From Streptomyces luomodiensis (GTDB taxonomy: Bacteria; Actinomycetota; Actinomycetes; Streptomycetales; Streptomycetaceae), in the NCBI RefSeq assembly GCF_031679605.1, contig NZ_CP117522.1, forward strand, positions 7,192,001 through 7,256,000: a stretch of DNA of 64,000 bases, read 5' to 3'. Of this stretch, positions 24,104-32,589 are shown piece by piece. The translations under genes were made by a program, and so were the position numbers. Position 1 is the first letter of the stretch. Each line of letters begins with the position of its first letter. The notes under the pieces were generated by a model. That model worked only from the letters and a program-made list of their open reading frames with translations, was not told the origin of the DNA and searched no databases.

Positions 24104-26200
24104 GTGTCCAAACTGACCGACCTCCCGAAACGGATCCTGATCGGGCGGGCCCTGCGTAGCGACAAGCTGGGGGAGACGCTCCTCCCCAAGCGCATCGCGC
24201 TCCCCGTCTTCGCGTCCGACCCCCTGTCCTCCGTCGCGTACGCGCCGGGGCAGGTGATGATCGTCCTGTCCGTGGCGGGTGCGTCGGCCTACCACTTCAG
24301 CCCGTGGATCACGGTCGCCATCATCGTGCTGATGTTCACGGTGGTCGCCTCCTACCGCCAGAACGTGCACGCCTACCCCAGCGGCGGTGGTGACTACGAG
24401 GTCGCCACCACCAACCTGGGCCCCAAGGCCGGTCTGACCGTCGCCAGCGCCCTGCTGGTCGACTACGTCCTCACGGTCGCGGTGTCGATCTCCTCCGGGG
24501 TGGAGAACCTCGGCTCGGCCGTCCCGTTCTTCGTCGAGAACAAGACCCTGTGCGCGGTCGGGATCATCCTGCTGCTGACGCTGATGAACCTGCGGGGCGT
24601 ACGGGAGTCGGGCAAGCTCTTCGCGATCCCCACCTATGTCTTCGTCGGCGGCGTCTTCGTGATGATCCTCTGGGGCGCCTACCGCGGGCTGGTCCTGGGC
24701 GACCACATGAAGGCCCCCACCGCGGGCTACGAGGTCCACGCCGAGCAGACCGGTCTGGCCGGCTTCGCGCTGATCTTCCTGCTGCTGCGCGCGTTCTCCG
24801 ACGGCTGCGCCGCCCTGACCGGCGTCGAGGCGATCAGCAATGGTGTGCCCGCCTTCCGCAAGCCCAAGAGCCGGAACGCGGCGACGACGCTGGCGTTGAT
24901 GGGCGGGCTCGCCGTGACCATGTTCGTCGGCATCATCACCCTCGCCCTGACCACCGACGTCAAGATGGCCGAGAACCCCGCCCACGACCTGCTGAAGAAC
25001 GGGGCACCGCTCGGCGCCGACTACACCCAGAACCCGGTGATCTCGCAGGTCGCGGCCGCCGTCTTCGGCGACGGCTCGTTCCTCTTCGTGGTGCTGGCCG
25101 CGGCCACCGCGCTGGTGCTGTTCCTGGCCGCCAACACCGCGTACAACGGCTTCCCGCTGCTCGGCTCGATCCTCGCCCAGGACCGCTATCTGCCCCGGCA
25201 GCTGCACACCCGGGGGGACCGGCTCGCCTTCTCCAACGGCATCGTGCTGCTCGCCTCGGCCGCCGCCGTCCTGGTCTACCTCTACGGGGCCGACTCCACC
25301 CGGCTGATCCAGCTCTACATCGTCGGCGTCTTCGTCTCCTTCACCCTCAGCCAGACCGGCATGGTGCGGCACTGGAACCGCCACCTGGCGACCGAGCGGG
25401 ACCCGAACGTCCGCCGCCGCATGGTCCGCTCCCGCGCGATCAACGCCTTCGGCGCCTTCTTCACCGGCCTGGTGCTGGTCGTGGTGCTGCTGACGAAGTT
25501 CACCCACGGCGCCTGGGTCGCCCTGCTCGGCATGGTCATCTTCTACGTCACCATGACGGCCATCCGGCGCCACTACGACGGCGTCTCCGAGGAGCTCGCG
25601 GCCGCCACCGAACAGCTCGACGAGGAGGAGGTGCGCCCCTCCCGGGTGCACTCCATCGTCCTGGTCTCCAAGGTCCACAAGCCGACGCTGCGCGCCCTGG
25701 CCTACGCCAAGCTGATGCGCTCCCACCGGCTGGAGGCGCTGAGCATCAACGTCGACCCCGCCGAGACCAAGGCGCTGCAGACGGTGTGGCACGAGCGCGG
25801 CATCGATGTGCCGCTGAAGATCCTCGACTCGCCCTACCGCGAGATCACCCGGCCGGTCATCGACTACGTCAAGAGCCTGCGCCGGGAGCGGCCGCGCGAT
25901 GTGGTCTCCGTCTTCATCCCCGAGTACGTGGTCGGCCACTGGTACGAGCACCTGCTGCACAACCAGAGCGCGCTGCGGCTCAAGGGCCGGCTGCTGTTCA
26001 CCCCGGGCGTCATGGTGACCTCCGTGCCGTGGCAGCTGGACTCCTCCGAGCTGGCCCGGAAGCGGGCGCGCAAGCGGGCCGAGTGGAACGCGCCGGGCGC
26101 GGTGCGGCGCGGTCCGGTGATCCCGGCCAAGCGGGAGAAGGGCGAGAAGGGGCCGAAGGGCGAGCAGCCGGGCGTCACCTCGCGGGTTCCGGGACCGTAG
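24104..26200 (+). CDS. APC-superfamily transporter, KimA-like potassium importer
   Basis: A 698-residue membrane protein with about 12 TM helices (about 30-470) and a C-terminal cytosolic domain of about 200 residues, USP-like in its first part. The sequence matches Bacillus subtilis KimA (YdaO) at positions reported for K+ handling: Asp39 and Tyr46 in SDPLSSVAYAPG (KimA D36/Y43) and Asp120-Tyr121...Thr124 in LLVDYVLTVAVS (KimA D117/Y118/T121). Hence I prefer H+/K+ symport over amino-acid transport, although such genes are often labelled amino-acid permease. Start GTG 24104. The C terminus ends in a Lys/Glu/Gly-rich tail. Its neighbourhood (kdpDE, two RCK genes) supports a K+ role. Confidence 0.82.
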   Translation: MSKLTDLPKRILIGRALRSDKLGETLLPKRIALPVFASDPLSSVAYAPGQVMIVLSVAGASAYHFSPWITVAIIVLMFTVVASYRQNVHAYPSGGGDYEVATTNLGPKAGLTVASALLVDYVLTVAVSISSGVENLGSAVPFFVENKTLCAVGIILLLTLMNLRGVRESGKLFAIPTYVFVGGVFVMILWGAYRGLVLGDHMKAPTAGYEVHAEQTGLAGFALIFLLLRAFSDGCAALTGVEAISNGVPAFRKPKSRNAATTLALMGGLAVTMFVGIITLALTTDVKMAENPAHDLLKNGAPLGADYTQNPVISQVAAAVFGDGSFLFVVLAAATALVLFLAANTAYNGFPLLGSILAQDRYLPRQLHTRGDRLAFSNGIVLLASAAAVLVYLYGADSTRLIQLYIVGVFVSFTLSQTGMVRHWNRHLATERDPNVRRRMVRSRAINAFGAFFTGLVLVVVLLTKFTHGAWVALLGMVIFYVTMTAIRRHYDGVSEELAAATEQLDEEEVRPSRVHSIVLVSKVHKPTLRALAYAKLMRSHRLEALSINVDPAETKALQTVWHERGIDVPLKILDSPYREITRPVIDYVKSLRRERPRDVVSVFIPEYVVGHWYEHLLHNQSALRLKGRLLFTPGVMVTSVPWQLDSSELARKRARKRAEWNAPGAVRRGPVIPAKREKGEKGPKGEQPGVTSRVPGP

Positions 26201-26347
26201 CCTCCCCGGCCCCCTGCCCCTGCTCCCCGGCCGTCCGGCGTGCCGGGTGCGGGCCGGCGCGACGTAGACTGGTGGGCTGTTGTCCCACCGACCGGTGGAC
26301 CGCTGTCCCGTCGCGCCCCCTCACCCCCTCTGGAGCCTGAACCCGCC

Positions 26348-27691
26348 ATGCAGAGTGAACCCAAGGCATCGCTGGTCGGCGAGGAGTACGAGGTCGAGGT
26401 CGGCCCGGTGGCGCACGGCGGCCACTGCATCGCCCGGACCGCCGACGGCCAGGTGCTGTTCGTCCGGCACACACTGCCCGGTGAACGGGTCGTCGCCCGG
26501 GTCACCGAGGGCGAGGAGGGCGCGCGCTTCCTGCGCGCCGACGCGGTGCGGGTGCTGGATCCCGCCAAGGACCGGGTCGAGGCGCCCTGCCCGTTCGCCG
26601 GCCCCGGCAAATGCGGCGGCTGCGACTGGCAGCACGTCGCCCCCGGAGCCCAGCGCCGGCTGAAGGCCGAGGTGATCACCGAGCAGCTGAGCCGGCTGGC
26701 CGGACTGACCCCCGAGGAGGCCCGCTGGGACGGCACGGTCGAGCCCGCGCCCGGCGACAAGGTGCCGCGCGGCGAGGTCCCGGCCTGGCGCACCCGAGTG
26801 CAGTACGCGGTGGACGAGCAGGGCCGGCCCGGACTGCGCCGGCACCGCTCGCACGAGGTCGAGCCGGTCGACCACTGTCTGATCGCGGCCCCCGGCGTCA
26901 GTGAGCTCGGCGTCGAGAAGCGCGAATGGCCGCAGATCGCCACCGTGGAGGCCATCGCCGCCACCGGCTCCTCCGACCGGCAGGTCGTCCTCACCCCGCG
27001 CCCCGGCGGCCGGCTGCCGCTGGTCGAGCTGGACCGGCCGGTCTCCGTGCTGCGGGTCGGCGAGACCCGAGGCCGTAACCGGACCCCTGTGGTGCACCGC
27101 GTCCACGGCCGCCCCTTCGTCCGCGAACGCGCGGCGGGCCGCACCTGGCGGGTCGGCGAGGGCGGCTTCTGGCAGGTCCACCCCAAGGCGGCGGACGTCC
27201 TCGTGGAGGCCGTCATGCAAGGGCTGATGCCCCGCAAGGGCGAGACGGCCCTCGACCTGTACTGCGGCGTCGGCCTCTTCGCGGGCGCGATCGCCGAGCG
27301 GGTGGGGGAGCGCGGCGCGGTCCTGGGCATCGAGTCGGCCAAGCGCGCGGTCGAGGACGCCCGCCACAACCTCCAGGACCTGGAGCGCGTCCGCATCGAG
27401 CACGGCAAGGTCGAGCAGGTGCTGCCCCGCACCGGGATCACCGAGGCCGACCTGATCGTCCTGGACCCGCCCCGCGCGGGCGCGGGCAAGGAGACGGTCA
27501 CCCGGCTCGCCGCCCTGGGCGCCCGCCGTATCGCCTACGTCGCCTGCGACCCGGCGGCGCTCGCCCGCGACCTGAAGTACTTCCGCGAGGCGGGCTACGT
27601 CCCGCGCCGGATGCGCGCCTTCGACCTCTTCCCGGTCACCCACCACGTGGAGTGCGTGGCGGTGCTGGAGCCCGCTCGCGAGAACGGCTGA
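26348..27691 (+). CDS. TrmA/RumA-family class I SAM-dependent RNA methyltransferase
   Basis: A 447-residue enzyme expected to make 5-methyluridine in rRNA or tRNA. An N-terminal TRAM domain (about 5-65, EEYEVEVGPVAHGGHCIAR) is followed by an iron-sulphur-type cluster CPFAGPGKCGGCDWQH with three closely spaced Cys. The C-terminal Rossmann methyltransferase shows DLYCGVGLFAGAIAERV (SAM site), VLDPPRAGAG, and the catalytic Cys in AYVACDPAALARDL. The start is ATG 26348 (MQSEPKAS), 148 bp after the transporter stop. The hairpin at 27706-27735 closes the gene. The exact target nucleotide is not decidable here. Confidence 0.88.
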   Translation: MQSEPKASLVGEEYEVEVGPVAHGGHCIARTADGQVLFVRHTLPGERVVARVTEGEEGARFLRADAVRVLDPAKDRVEAPCPFAGPGKCGGCDWQHVAPGAQRRLKAEVITEQLSRLAGLTPEEARWDGTVEPAPGDKVPRGEVPAWRTRVQYAVDEQGRPGLRRHRSHEVEPVDHCLIAAPGVSELGVEKREWPQIATVEAIAATGSSDRQVVLTPRPGGRLPLVELDRPVSVLRVGETRGRNRTPVVHRVHGRPFVRERAAGRTWRVGEGGFWQVHPKAADVLVEAVMQGLMPRKGETALDLYCGVGLFAGAIAERVGERGAVLGIESAKRAVEDARHNLQDLERVRIEHGKVEQVLPRTGITEADLIVLDPPRAGAGKETVTRLAALGARRIAYVACDPAALARDLKYFREAGYVPRRMRAFDLFPVTHHVECVAVLEPARENG

Positions 27692-27705
27692 GGCGGGGGC
27701 GGCCC

Positions 27706-27735
27706 GTCCCGTACCGGAGCGCTCCGATACGGGAC
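27706..27735. terminator. Bidirectional terminator-like hairpin
   Basis: Arms GTCCCGTACCGGAGC and GCTCCGATACGGGAC pair over 14 of 15 positions with essentially no loop. It lies between the TrmA-type gene (+) and the convergent DUF397 gene (-). Confidence 0.7.
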
Positions 27736-27744
27736 AGGCCCTTG

Positions 27745-27930
27745 TCAGCGCTTGGCCGTGTAGGCGACGAAGTCGGCCCACGCGGTGGGGGAGAAGGCGA
27801 GCTGTGGGCCCTCCTTGTCCTTGGAGTCGCGCACGTGGACTGTGCCGGGGCAGGTGGCCACCTCGACGCAGTCGTTGGAAGCACTACTGCTGTAGCTGCT
27901 CTTGAACCAGGCCAGTCCCGACGTGTTCAT
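27745..27930 (-). CDS. DUF397 domain small protein
   Basis: A 61-residue DUF397 protein: GLAWFKSSYSSSASNDCVEVA, then VHVRDSKDKEGPQLAF and the end WADFVAYTAKR. Start ATG 27930 is preceded by GAGGGGAG and overlaps the stop of the XRE gene by 4 bp (ATGA on the minus strand). DUF397 proteins are encoded next to XRE/DUF5753 regulators throughout Streptomyces (the BldB/WhiJ-AbaA type arrangement). They are thought to antagonise or modulate the paired regulator. Confidence 0.9.
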   Translation of the reverse strand: MNTSGLAWFKSSYSSSASNDCVEVATCPGTVHVRDSKDKEGPQLAFSPTAWADFVAYTAKR

Positions 27931-28805
27931 AGCTCCCCTCGCATCCGCTGCAACAGGCTCAGAGAGTCTTCGAGAGTCAGAGCCTGCGAGCGCATCCTGG
28001 CATACCGCATATGGAGCACGCTGACCACTTTCGGATCCGCGATGAACTGACCGCTCTCCTGACCTTCGCAGTAGGCGAACCAGCGGTTCTCCGGCGTCTC
28101 CAGGAGCTGCACGGGGCCAGCCATGCCCGCGTGTTCCCGTGCCAATGGCATGACCTGAATCTCCACGTTCCGCAACTCGGCGACTGCCAGCACGTGGTCG
28201 ATCAGTTTCCGTGTGACTTCCGTCCCGCCGGTCCGCCGTAGAAACAGATGCTCGTCGATGATGAAGCTGAATGCCGTATTGTCCCGCTCCGACAACAGCC
28301 GTTGACGTTGGGCCCTTACTGCCCACTGGGACTCGATCTGGGCATCGTTCATGGGCGGCAGTTGGTTACCGTACAGCGCCCGCGCATACGCCTCCGTCTG
28401 CAGTAACCCCGGAATCAACCGGCACTCGTACGTATACAGGGCGAGCGCCACCGCCTCCAGCCTCGCCCACTGCCGGAACCAACTCGCCAACCCCTGCTGC
28501 CGGGACAGATGCTCGGCCGCCTTCCGCAGCGCGCCGGTGTTTCCCAGTACCTCCTCCGCCCGCTCCACGAGGGACAGGTCCGGCATGCGCCGTCCCTGTT
28601 CCACCGACGCGATCGTGTGCTTCGAGAAGCGCACCAGGTCCGCGAGTTCCGCCCGGCTCAGTCCCGCATGTTCCCGTAGGGCCTGGACGAACGCCCCGAA
28701 CGTCCGCAGACTGTCGGAGGATTGTGGCTCCCCGCCGCAGGACGGTCCCGGAACTCTGTCCGCCCCTTCGTCCGCACCTTCCACGCCGACACCGTCTTCG
28801 GCCAT
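27927..28805 (-). CDS. XRE-family regulator with DUF5753 domain
   Basis: A 292-residue WhiJ-like transcription factor. The N-terminal helix-turn-helix (about 35-90) reads LSRAELADLVRFSKHTIASVEQG. The C-terminal DUF5753 domain shows YECRLIPGLLQTEAYARALYG, then LIDHVLAVAELRNVEIQVMP and VQLLETPE. Start ATG 28805 has AGGAGG at SD distance; a TTG at 28826 would overlap that SD. Paired with DUF397 downstream and facing an ATPase gene across a 23-bp palindrome, it forms the classic three-gene developmental-regulator unit. Autoregulation through the palindrome is inferred. Confidence 0.92.
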   Translation of the reverse strand: MAEDGVGVEGADEGADRVPGPSCGGEPQSSDSLRTFGAFVQALREHAGLSRAELADLVRFSKHTIASVEQGRRMPDLSLVERAEEVLGNTGALRKAAEHLSRQQGLASWFRQWARLEAVALALYTYECRLIPGLLQTEAYARALYGNQLPPMNDAQIESQWAVRAQRQRLLSERDNTAFSFIIDEHLFLRRTGGTEVTRKLIDHVLAVAELRNVEIQVMPLAREHAGMAGPVQLLETPENRWFAYCEGQESGQFIADPKVVSVLHMRYARMRSQALTLEDSLSLLQRMRGEL

Positions 28806-28897
28806 CGTCGGCCACCTCCTGTGCAACCCGCCCGCCTCGCCCCTCCTGACCGCACACAGGCTTACGGCCGGTCACGAGTACCGTCCACCATCTGTGC

Positions 28898-28920
28898 GCG
28901 TACGCTGACTCAGCGTACGC
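28898..28920. promoter_or_regulatory. 23-bp perfect inverted repeat between XRE regulator and ATPase genes
   Basis: Arms GCGTACGCTGA and TCAGCGTACGC are separated by a single C. It sits 93 bp upstream of the XRE start and 47 bp upstream of the ATPase start, so one dimeric protein could control both. The XRE protein is the natural candidate. Confidence 0.7.
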
Positions 28921-28966
28921 AGTGTCTCCGTGGCGCGCAGGCGAAACCGCAGGCCACAGTGGGCGC

Positions 28967-29413
28967 ATGACACCACCCCCCACGCACCAAGGGTCCGTCA
29001 CCGTACGCGTGTTCACCCAGCGGTTCAGCTCCACTCCGCTCGGGGCGCGCCTCGCCCGGCGGCTCACGCTCCATCAGCTCCAGGACTGGGGCATCCCGCA
29101 CGGCACGCGGACCTCGGACGCGGCCGCCCTGGTCGTCGCCGAGCTGGCCGCGAACGCCGCCACGCATGGCCGCGTCCCGGGCCGGGACTTCGAACTGCGC
29201 CTCACGCTCACCGAGACCGTGCTCCGCATCGAGGTGTCGGACACCCGTGGCGAGAAACGGCCCCCGAGTCCCGGTGCGGTCGCCGCCCCGCCGGCCCTCT
29301 CCGAGACCCGGCGGGGACTCCTCCTGGTCGACAGCCTCGCCGACCGCTGGACGGTGCTGGATCGCACACCCGTCGGCAAGACCGTCCGCGCCGAACTGGA
29401 TTTGCCGCAGTGA
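28967..29413 (+). CDS. RsbW/AbaA-like HATPase-domain protein
   Basis: A 148-residue stand-alone ATP-binding domain of the anti-sigma-factor kinase (HATPase_c_2) type. The N box reads VVAELAANAATHG, the G1-like region EVSDTRGEK, and the G2-like region ETRRGLLLVDSLADRW. Such proteins accompany XRE/DUF397 pairs in Streptomyces. Start ATG 28967 (MTPPPTHQG) is chosen; a GTG at 28922 directly after the palindrome would add 15 residues. Partner sigma or anti-anti-sigma factors are not in the window. Confidence 0.82.
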   Translation: MTPPPTHQGSVTVRVFTQRFSSTPLGARLARRLTLHQLQDWGIPHGTRTSDAAALVVAELAANAATHGRVPGRDFELRLTLTETVLRIEVSDTRGEKRPPSPGAVAAPPALSETRRGLLLVDSLADRWTVLDRTPVGKTVRAELDLPQ

Positions 29414-29444
29414 TGGTCTGGCAGTGAGAGGGCGAGGTTGAGGG

Positions 29445-29630
29445 ATGTCCAAGGCCGCGGCTGTGCGCTCGGCTATGGAGGATGCCGTGCAGCGGCGGTT
29501 GCGTCAGGAGTTCGCCGACGCTGTTAAGTCAGGGGAACTGGACTTCGGCGAGATCATCGAGAACACCGGCCCCACGGGGACCCGCCGCAGGGACCGGGAC
29601 AGCACACTGTCATGGGCGCGGTCGAGCTGA
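29445..29630 (+). CDS. 61-aa hypothetical protein, possibly a truncated gene
   Basis: Starts at ATG 29445 with GCGAGGTTGAGGG upstream. The first 45 residues are gene-like (a charged helix, then SGELDFGEIIENTG). The last 15 are Arg/Ser-rich, as if a frame had been lost. After the stop another frame (from 29612) reads MGAVELMRARARLAANPAAAY for a short distance. This fits a decayed gene between the ATPase and toxin genes. Not recognised. Confidence 0.35.
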   Translation: MSKAAAVRSAMEDAVQRRLRQEFADAVKSGELDFGEIIENTGPTGTRRRDRDSTLSWARSS

Positions 29631-29789
29631 TGCGAGCTCGTGCACGTCTGGCCGCCAATCCTGCAGCGGCATATTCCCATCCCGGTTGGCGTGACTTCCG
29701 GAGCCGGCAAGTCGCTCTGCGCATTGCAGTGTTGCTGTCGATAGGCTGTTCGGTGCGGGGTGGGACCTCTGCCGGGGGAGGAGCGGCAA

Positions 29790-31391
29790 ATGGCGGACGT
29801 GCGTGTCAAATCGGACCAGTTGGTGGGTATATCCGGTGGCTTCAGTACGCACATGAACTTCCTGGTGGAGGTCGTCAACGCCCTGGTGGTCGCCTTGGAG
29901 ACGTCCAAGGGCATGGCCGGAGACGATGAGGGTGGTCGCAACTTCGCGAAGATGTACCAGGGTGCCGCCCGTGAGGCCGTGGCCCAGATGGCCTTTTCCA
30001 CGTACACCATGGGCAACCTCTCCGCCACGGTGATGGAGATGGCCTTCGACTTCCTTGCGACGGAGAGCAAGGTCGCGGCTTCGATGCTGAAGCAGTTCTC
30101 GCCGGACGAGGCCATCAACATGCTCAAAGGTCCCGCTGCGGGTAGCGAGTGCAATCCGGTGGGCAGCGAGGACGACCTTCCGGAGGTCGTGGCCAAAGAG
30201 GACTGGCTCGACGATTTCGTCACCCAGGGGCCACGCGGAGACGCGGGAAAGGCCAAGGAAGCGGGTAAGGCTTGGCGTAAAGCCGGAGATCTGCTGGATG
30301 ATACGCGTATCAGCGCGCAGACGGGACAGCGGCTCCTGGTCAGGGATTGGGCCGGGCGAGCCGTTACGGCGTTTGTCGACTATTTCGACTTATTTATAGG
30401 CGCAGGTGACCGTCCGGCCGAGACCGCCGAGGGCGAGGCATTGTTGGCGAACCTGGCCACGGCTTGCCATGAGATCGCCGATGCCTGCTATGCCTATGCC
30501 GGGCATGTTGAGGACGCCAAGGCCGATTGGATGGCGGGCGGCATGTCCCTCGGTGACTCCTTGCTGGACAACGACAACGACCACGGTCTCAACGATGCTG
30601 TCTGCGGCGACACGCGCATCAACGGGCTCGGGCGCATTCCCGGTGTCCTCGACGGCTCCGGACGCAAGGCGAAGCTGCCCGAGCCTTCGGGCCCCTGGGA
30701 TCCGGACCTCCCGTCGATCTTCCCGGCGGTTCCTCTGCGTGTGCCGTTGCCCTCCATTCCAGTGGTGGCGAAGGCTCCGGTTCCATCAGGAACGAGCGGT
30801 ATCTTCGCTGCCTTCTATGGAAATCGCAGAACTCCCAGCCCGGGTCCGCCCCGCCCTGGAGTCAATCCCAAGGGGCCGCTGCCTCCTGAGCCGGGCGCGA
30901 CTCGGCTGAGTGCCGAGGAACAGGCCGACTTCCGTAAGTGGATGTCCGGCCTGCACCAGCACGATTTCGCCAACCAGCGGACCGAGAAGGACCCGGCCAA
31001 CCGCTATCAGGCAGATACTGCGGGCTATCCCGAATATGATCTCCCTCTGTCGTCCAAGGAAGGCAGGAAGAGGGTTCAGCAAGCCGATGGGCTACGGGCC
31101 GAGGACGGATACGCCCTCGATGGTAAGTATGTCAAGGACCCGGACTCTTGTAAGACACCGCGCACCCTGGAAAAGCTCCAACTGCCCGAAGAAGCCAAGA
31201 AAGAGTGGGAAAAGAGGCCGCATACGGAGGATGCGAGAGAGATCAGAGACTACGGTCGTGCAATCAATGCTGATGGCAGTAAGGTAAGAGGCTTGGAGAT
31301 CATTACGAACGGTCCGGAGACTATGGCGTATTGGAAATACTTAATGGCGAAAGAGGGAGTGCCGGGTAGTGTCCGGTACCACCCTGCCTAG
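29790..31391 (+). CDS. Polymorphic toxin: WXG/PPE-like N terminus with C-terminal REase-fold toxin domain
   Basis: A 533-residue protein. The helical N-terminal region (about 1-230) is of the WXG100/T7SS-substrate kind (ISGGFSTHMNFLVEVVNALVVALE). A Pro-rich linker (about 280-370) separates it from a charged C-terminal domain. There, DGYALDGKYVKDPDSC (about 425-440) provides the D...(D/E)xK-type core, and the end reads ITNGPETMAYWKYLMA, recalling the restriction-endonuclease-fold Tox-REase families. ATG 29790 has GGGGGAGGAGCGG upstream. Base composition is visibly less GC-rich than the neighbours, suggesting transfer. No signal peptide; export through a type VII-like route is inferred. The next gene is the candidate immunity protein. 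Confidence 0.72.
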   Translation: MADVRVKSDQLVGISGGFSTHMNFLVEVVNALVVALETSKGMAGDDEGGRNFAKMYQGAAREAVAQMAFSTYTMGNLSATVMEMAFDFLATESKVAASMLKQFSPDEAINMLKGPAAGSECNPVGSEDDLPEVVAKEDWLDDFVTQGPRGDAGKAKEAGKAWRKAGDLLDDTRISAQTGQRLLVRDWAGRAVTAFVDYFDLFIGAGDRPAETAEGEALLANLATACHEIADACYAYAGHVEDAKADWMAGGMSLGDSLLDNDNDHGLNDAVCGDTRINGLGRIPGVLDGSGRKAKLPEPSGPWDPDLPSIFPAVPLRVPLPSIPVVAKAPVPSGTSGIFAAFYGNRRTPSPGPPRPGVNPKGPLPPEPGATRLSAEEQADFRKWMSGLHQHDFANQRTEKDPANRYQADTAGYPEYDLPLSSKEGRKRVQQADGLRAEDGYALDGKYVKDPDSCKTPRTLEKLQLPEEAKKEWEKRPHTEDAREIRDYGRAINADGSKVRGLEIITNGPETMAYWKYLMAKEGVPGSVRYHPA

Positions 31392-31414
31392 AACGACTGA
31401 GAAATGAGTGACCT

Positions 31415-31855
31415 ATGACTCCCGATGAAGCCGCCCTCGTCATCACGAGCTACTACTTCGCCCCGGCCGGAGGTGAGGGCTGGGGGGTCACGCACGAAGA
31501 CTTCGCGCAGGCAGCTCGGGGCCGGTGGCCCAACTGCACGACCGCTCTGGCCGAAGACCCCTCCGGTGTGGGCGAGTGTACCGAGTTCGCCATGATCTTC
31601 GAAGGCGGTGCCGAGCGGTCCGGAGACTACAGCCACACCGGCCTGACTCTGAGCGGCTACACGGCCCTGGACGCGGCCGAATTCATGTCCTGGTTCGTCA
31701 CCATGCTTGATCCCGACGTGCGTGTCCTGTTCAACAACCGGGAATCCATCGAGGACGGCGACTACGACGACCACGTGCTCCCGCGCGCCATGGGGCTGCG
31801 TCCCATGGCCGAGGCGCTGGCCACGCACCTCGCCGGAGCGCTGCTCGGGGAGTGA
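31415..31855 (+). CDS. Candidate immunity protein for the adjacent toxin
   Basis: A 146-residue acidic cytosolic protein (MTPDEAALVITSYYFAPAGG) beginning 23 bp after the toxin stop. It is rich in Asp/Glu, as many nuclease inhibitors are, with no TM or signal peptide. I do not recognise a named family. The immunity assignment rests on size, acidity and position only. It is followed by the ectoine genes, which have normal high GC. Confidence 0.5.
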   Translation: MTPDEAALVITSYYFAPAGGEGWGVTHEDFAQAARGRWPNCTTALAEDPSGVGECTEFAMIFEGGAERSGDYSHTGLTLSGYTALDAAEFMSWFVTMLDPDVRVLFNNRESIEDGDYDDHVLPRAMGLRPMAEALATHLAGALLGE

Positions 31856-31881
31856 GCACCGTCCGTGCCCGTCAGCCGCTG

Positions 31882-31910
31882 TGGCCGAGCGGAGACCGCG
31901 GACGTAAAAT
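31882..31910 (+). promoter_or_regulatory. Possible ectA promoter
   Basis: TAAAAT (31905-31910) is an unusually AT-rich -10-like hexamer for this genome, with TGGCCG 17 bp upstream as a poor -35. It lies 80 bp before the ectA start in the only spacer that could drive the ect operon. Confidence 0.3.
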
Positions 31911-31990
31911 GAGTTAGTCACCTCCATCAAGAAACGGTTGCGACGAGCAGACAGCCGACTCGCCAGTACTCGATTTCCGGGTAAGCAGAC

Positions 31991-32509
31991 ATGGCAGAGG
32001 TGGGTGCTGGTTCTATGGCGACGCTGACGCAATCCATGGGCGAACCCGCGATCGAGGACGGCGCCGCGGTCTGGCGCATTGCCCGCGCATCCGGGGTGCT
32101 CGACGCGAACTCCTCCTACAGCTATCTCCTGTGGTTTCGGGATTTCGCCGGAACCTCCGTGGTCGCGCGGGCACCGGACGGTGCGCCGGTCGGCTTCGCC
32201 ACCGGCTACCGCCGGCCCGAGCGGCCCGGCACGCTCGTGATCTGGCAGATCGCGGTGGACGCGGAACAGCGCGGACGCGGCCTGGCCGGTGCCATGCTGG
32301 ACCACCTCATCGCCCGTCCCGCTCCGCGGGGCGCCCCGCGGAGCGTGGAGACGAGCATCGGCCCGGAGAACACCGCATCGCACCGGTTGTTCCTCTCCTT
32401 CGCCGCGCGGCACCGGGCACCGGTGGCACGAGAGCTGCTGTTCCCGACGGCGCTTTTCCCCGATTCCCATGAACCCGAGTACCTGTACCGCATCGGACCA
32501 CTGCGTTAG
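31991..32509 (+). CDS. ectA: L-2,4-diaminobutyrate N-acetyltransferase
   Basis: A 172-residue GNAT enzyme that acetylates 2,4-diaminobutyrate in ectoine synthesis. Family signatures: VWRIARASGVLDANSSYSYL, then LVIWQIAVDAEQRGRGLAGAML (acetyl-CoA pyrophosphate loop RGRGLA) and SIGPENTASHRLFLSFA. The C terminus HEPEYLYRIGPL is typical of EctA. ATG 31991 is taken as start; ATG 32015 (MATLTQSM) is an alternative, and neither has a strong SD. First gene of ectABCD, with 80 bp to ectB. Confidence 0.93.
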   Translation: MAEVGAGSMATLTQSMGEPAIEDGAAVWRIARASGVLDANSSYSYLLWFRDFAGTSVVARAPDGAPVGFATGYRRPERPGTLVIWQIAVDAEQRGRGLAGAMLDHLIARPAPRGAPRSVETSIGPENTASHRLFLSFAARHRAPVARELLFPTALFPDSHEPEYLYRIGPLR

Positions 32510-32549
32510 CCAGGCGCATCGTCGGCAGGATCTCAGCGTGCGGATTCCT

Positions 32550-32585
32550 CCTGCACCGAGGAGTGTTCCTGCACCGAGGAGTGTG
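32550..32585 (+). repeat. 18-bp tandem duplication carrying two Shine-Dalgarno sequences before ectB
   Basis: CCTGCACCGAGGAGTGT[TG] occurs twice in tandem (32550-32567, 32568-32585). Each copy contains GAGGAG; the second lies 8 bp before the ectB ATG at 32590. Confidence 0.85.
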
Positions 32586-32589
32586 TGTC

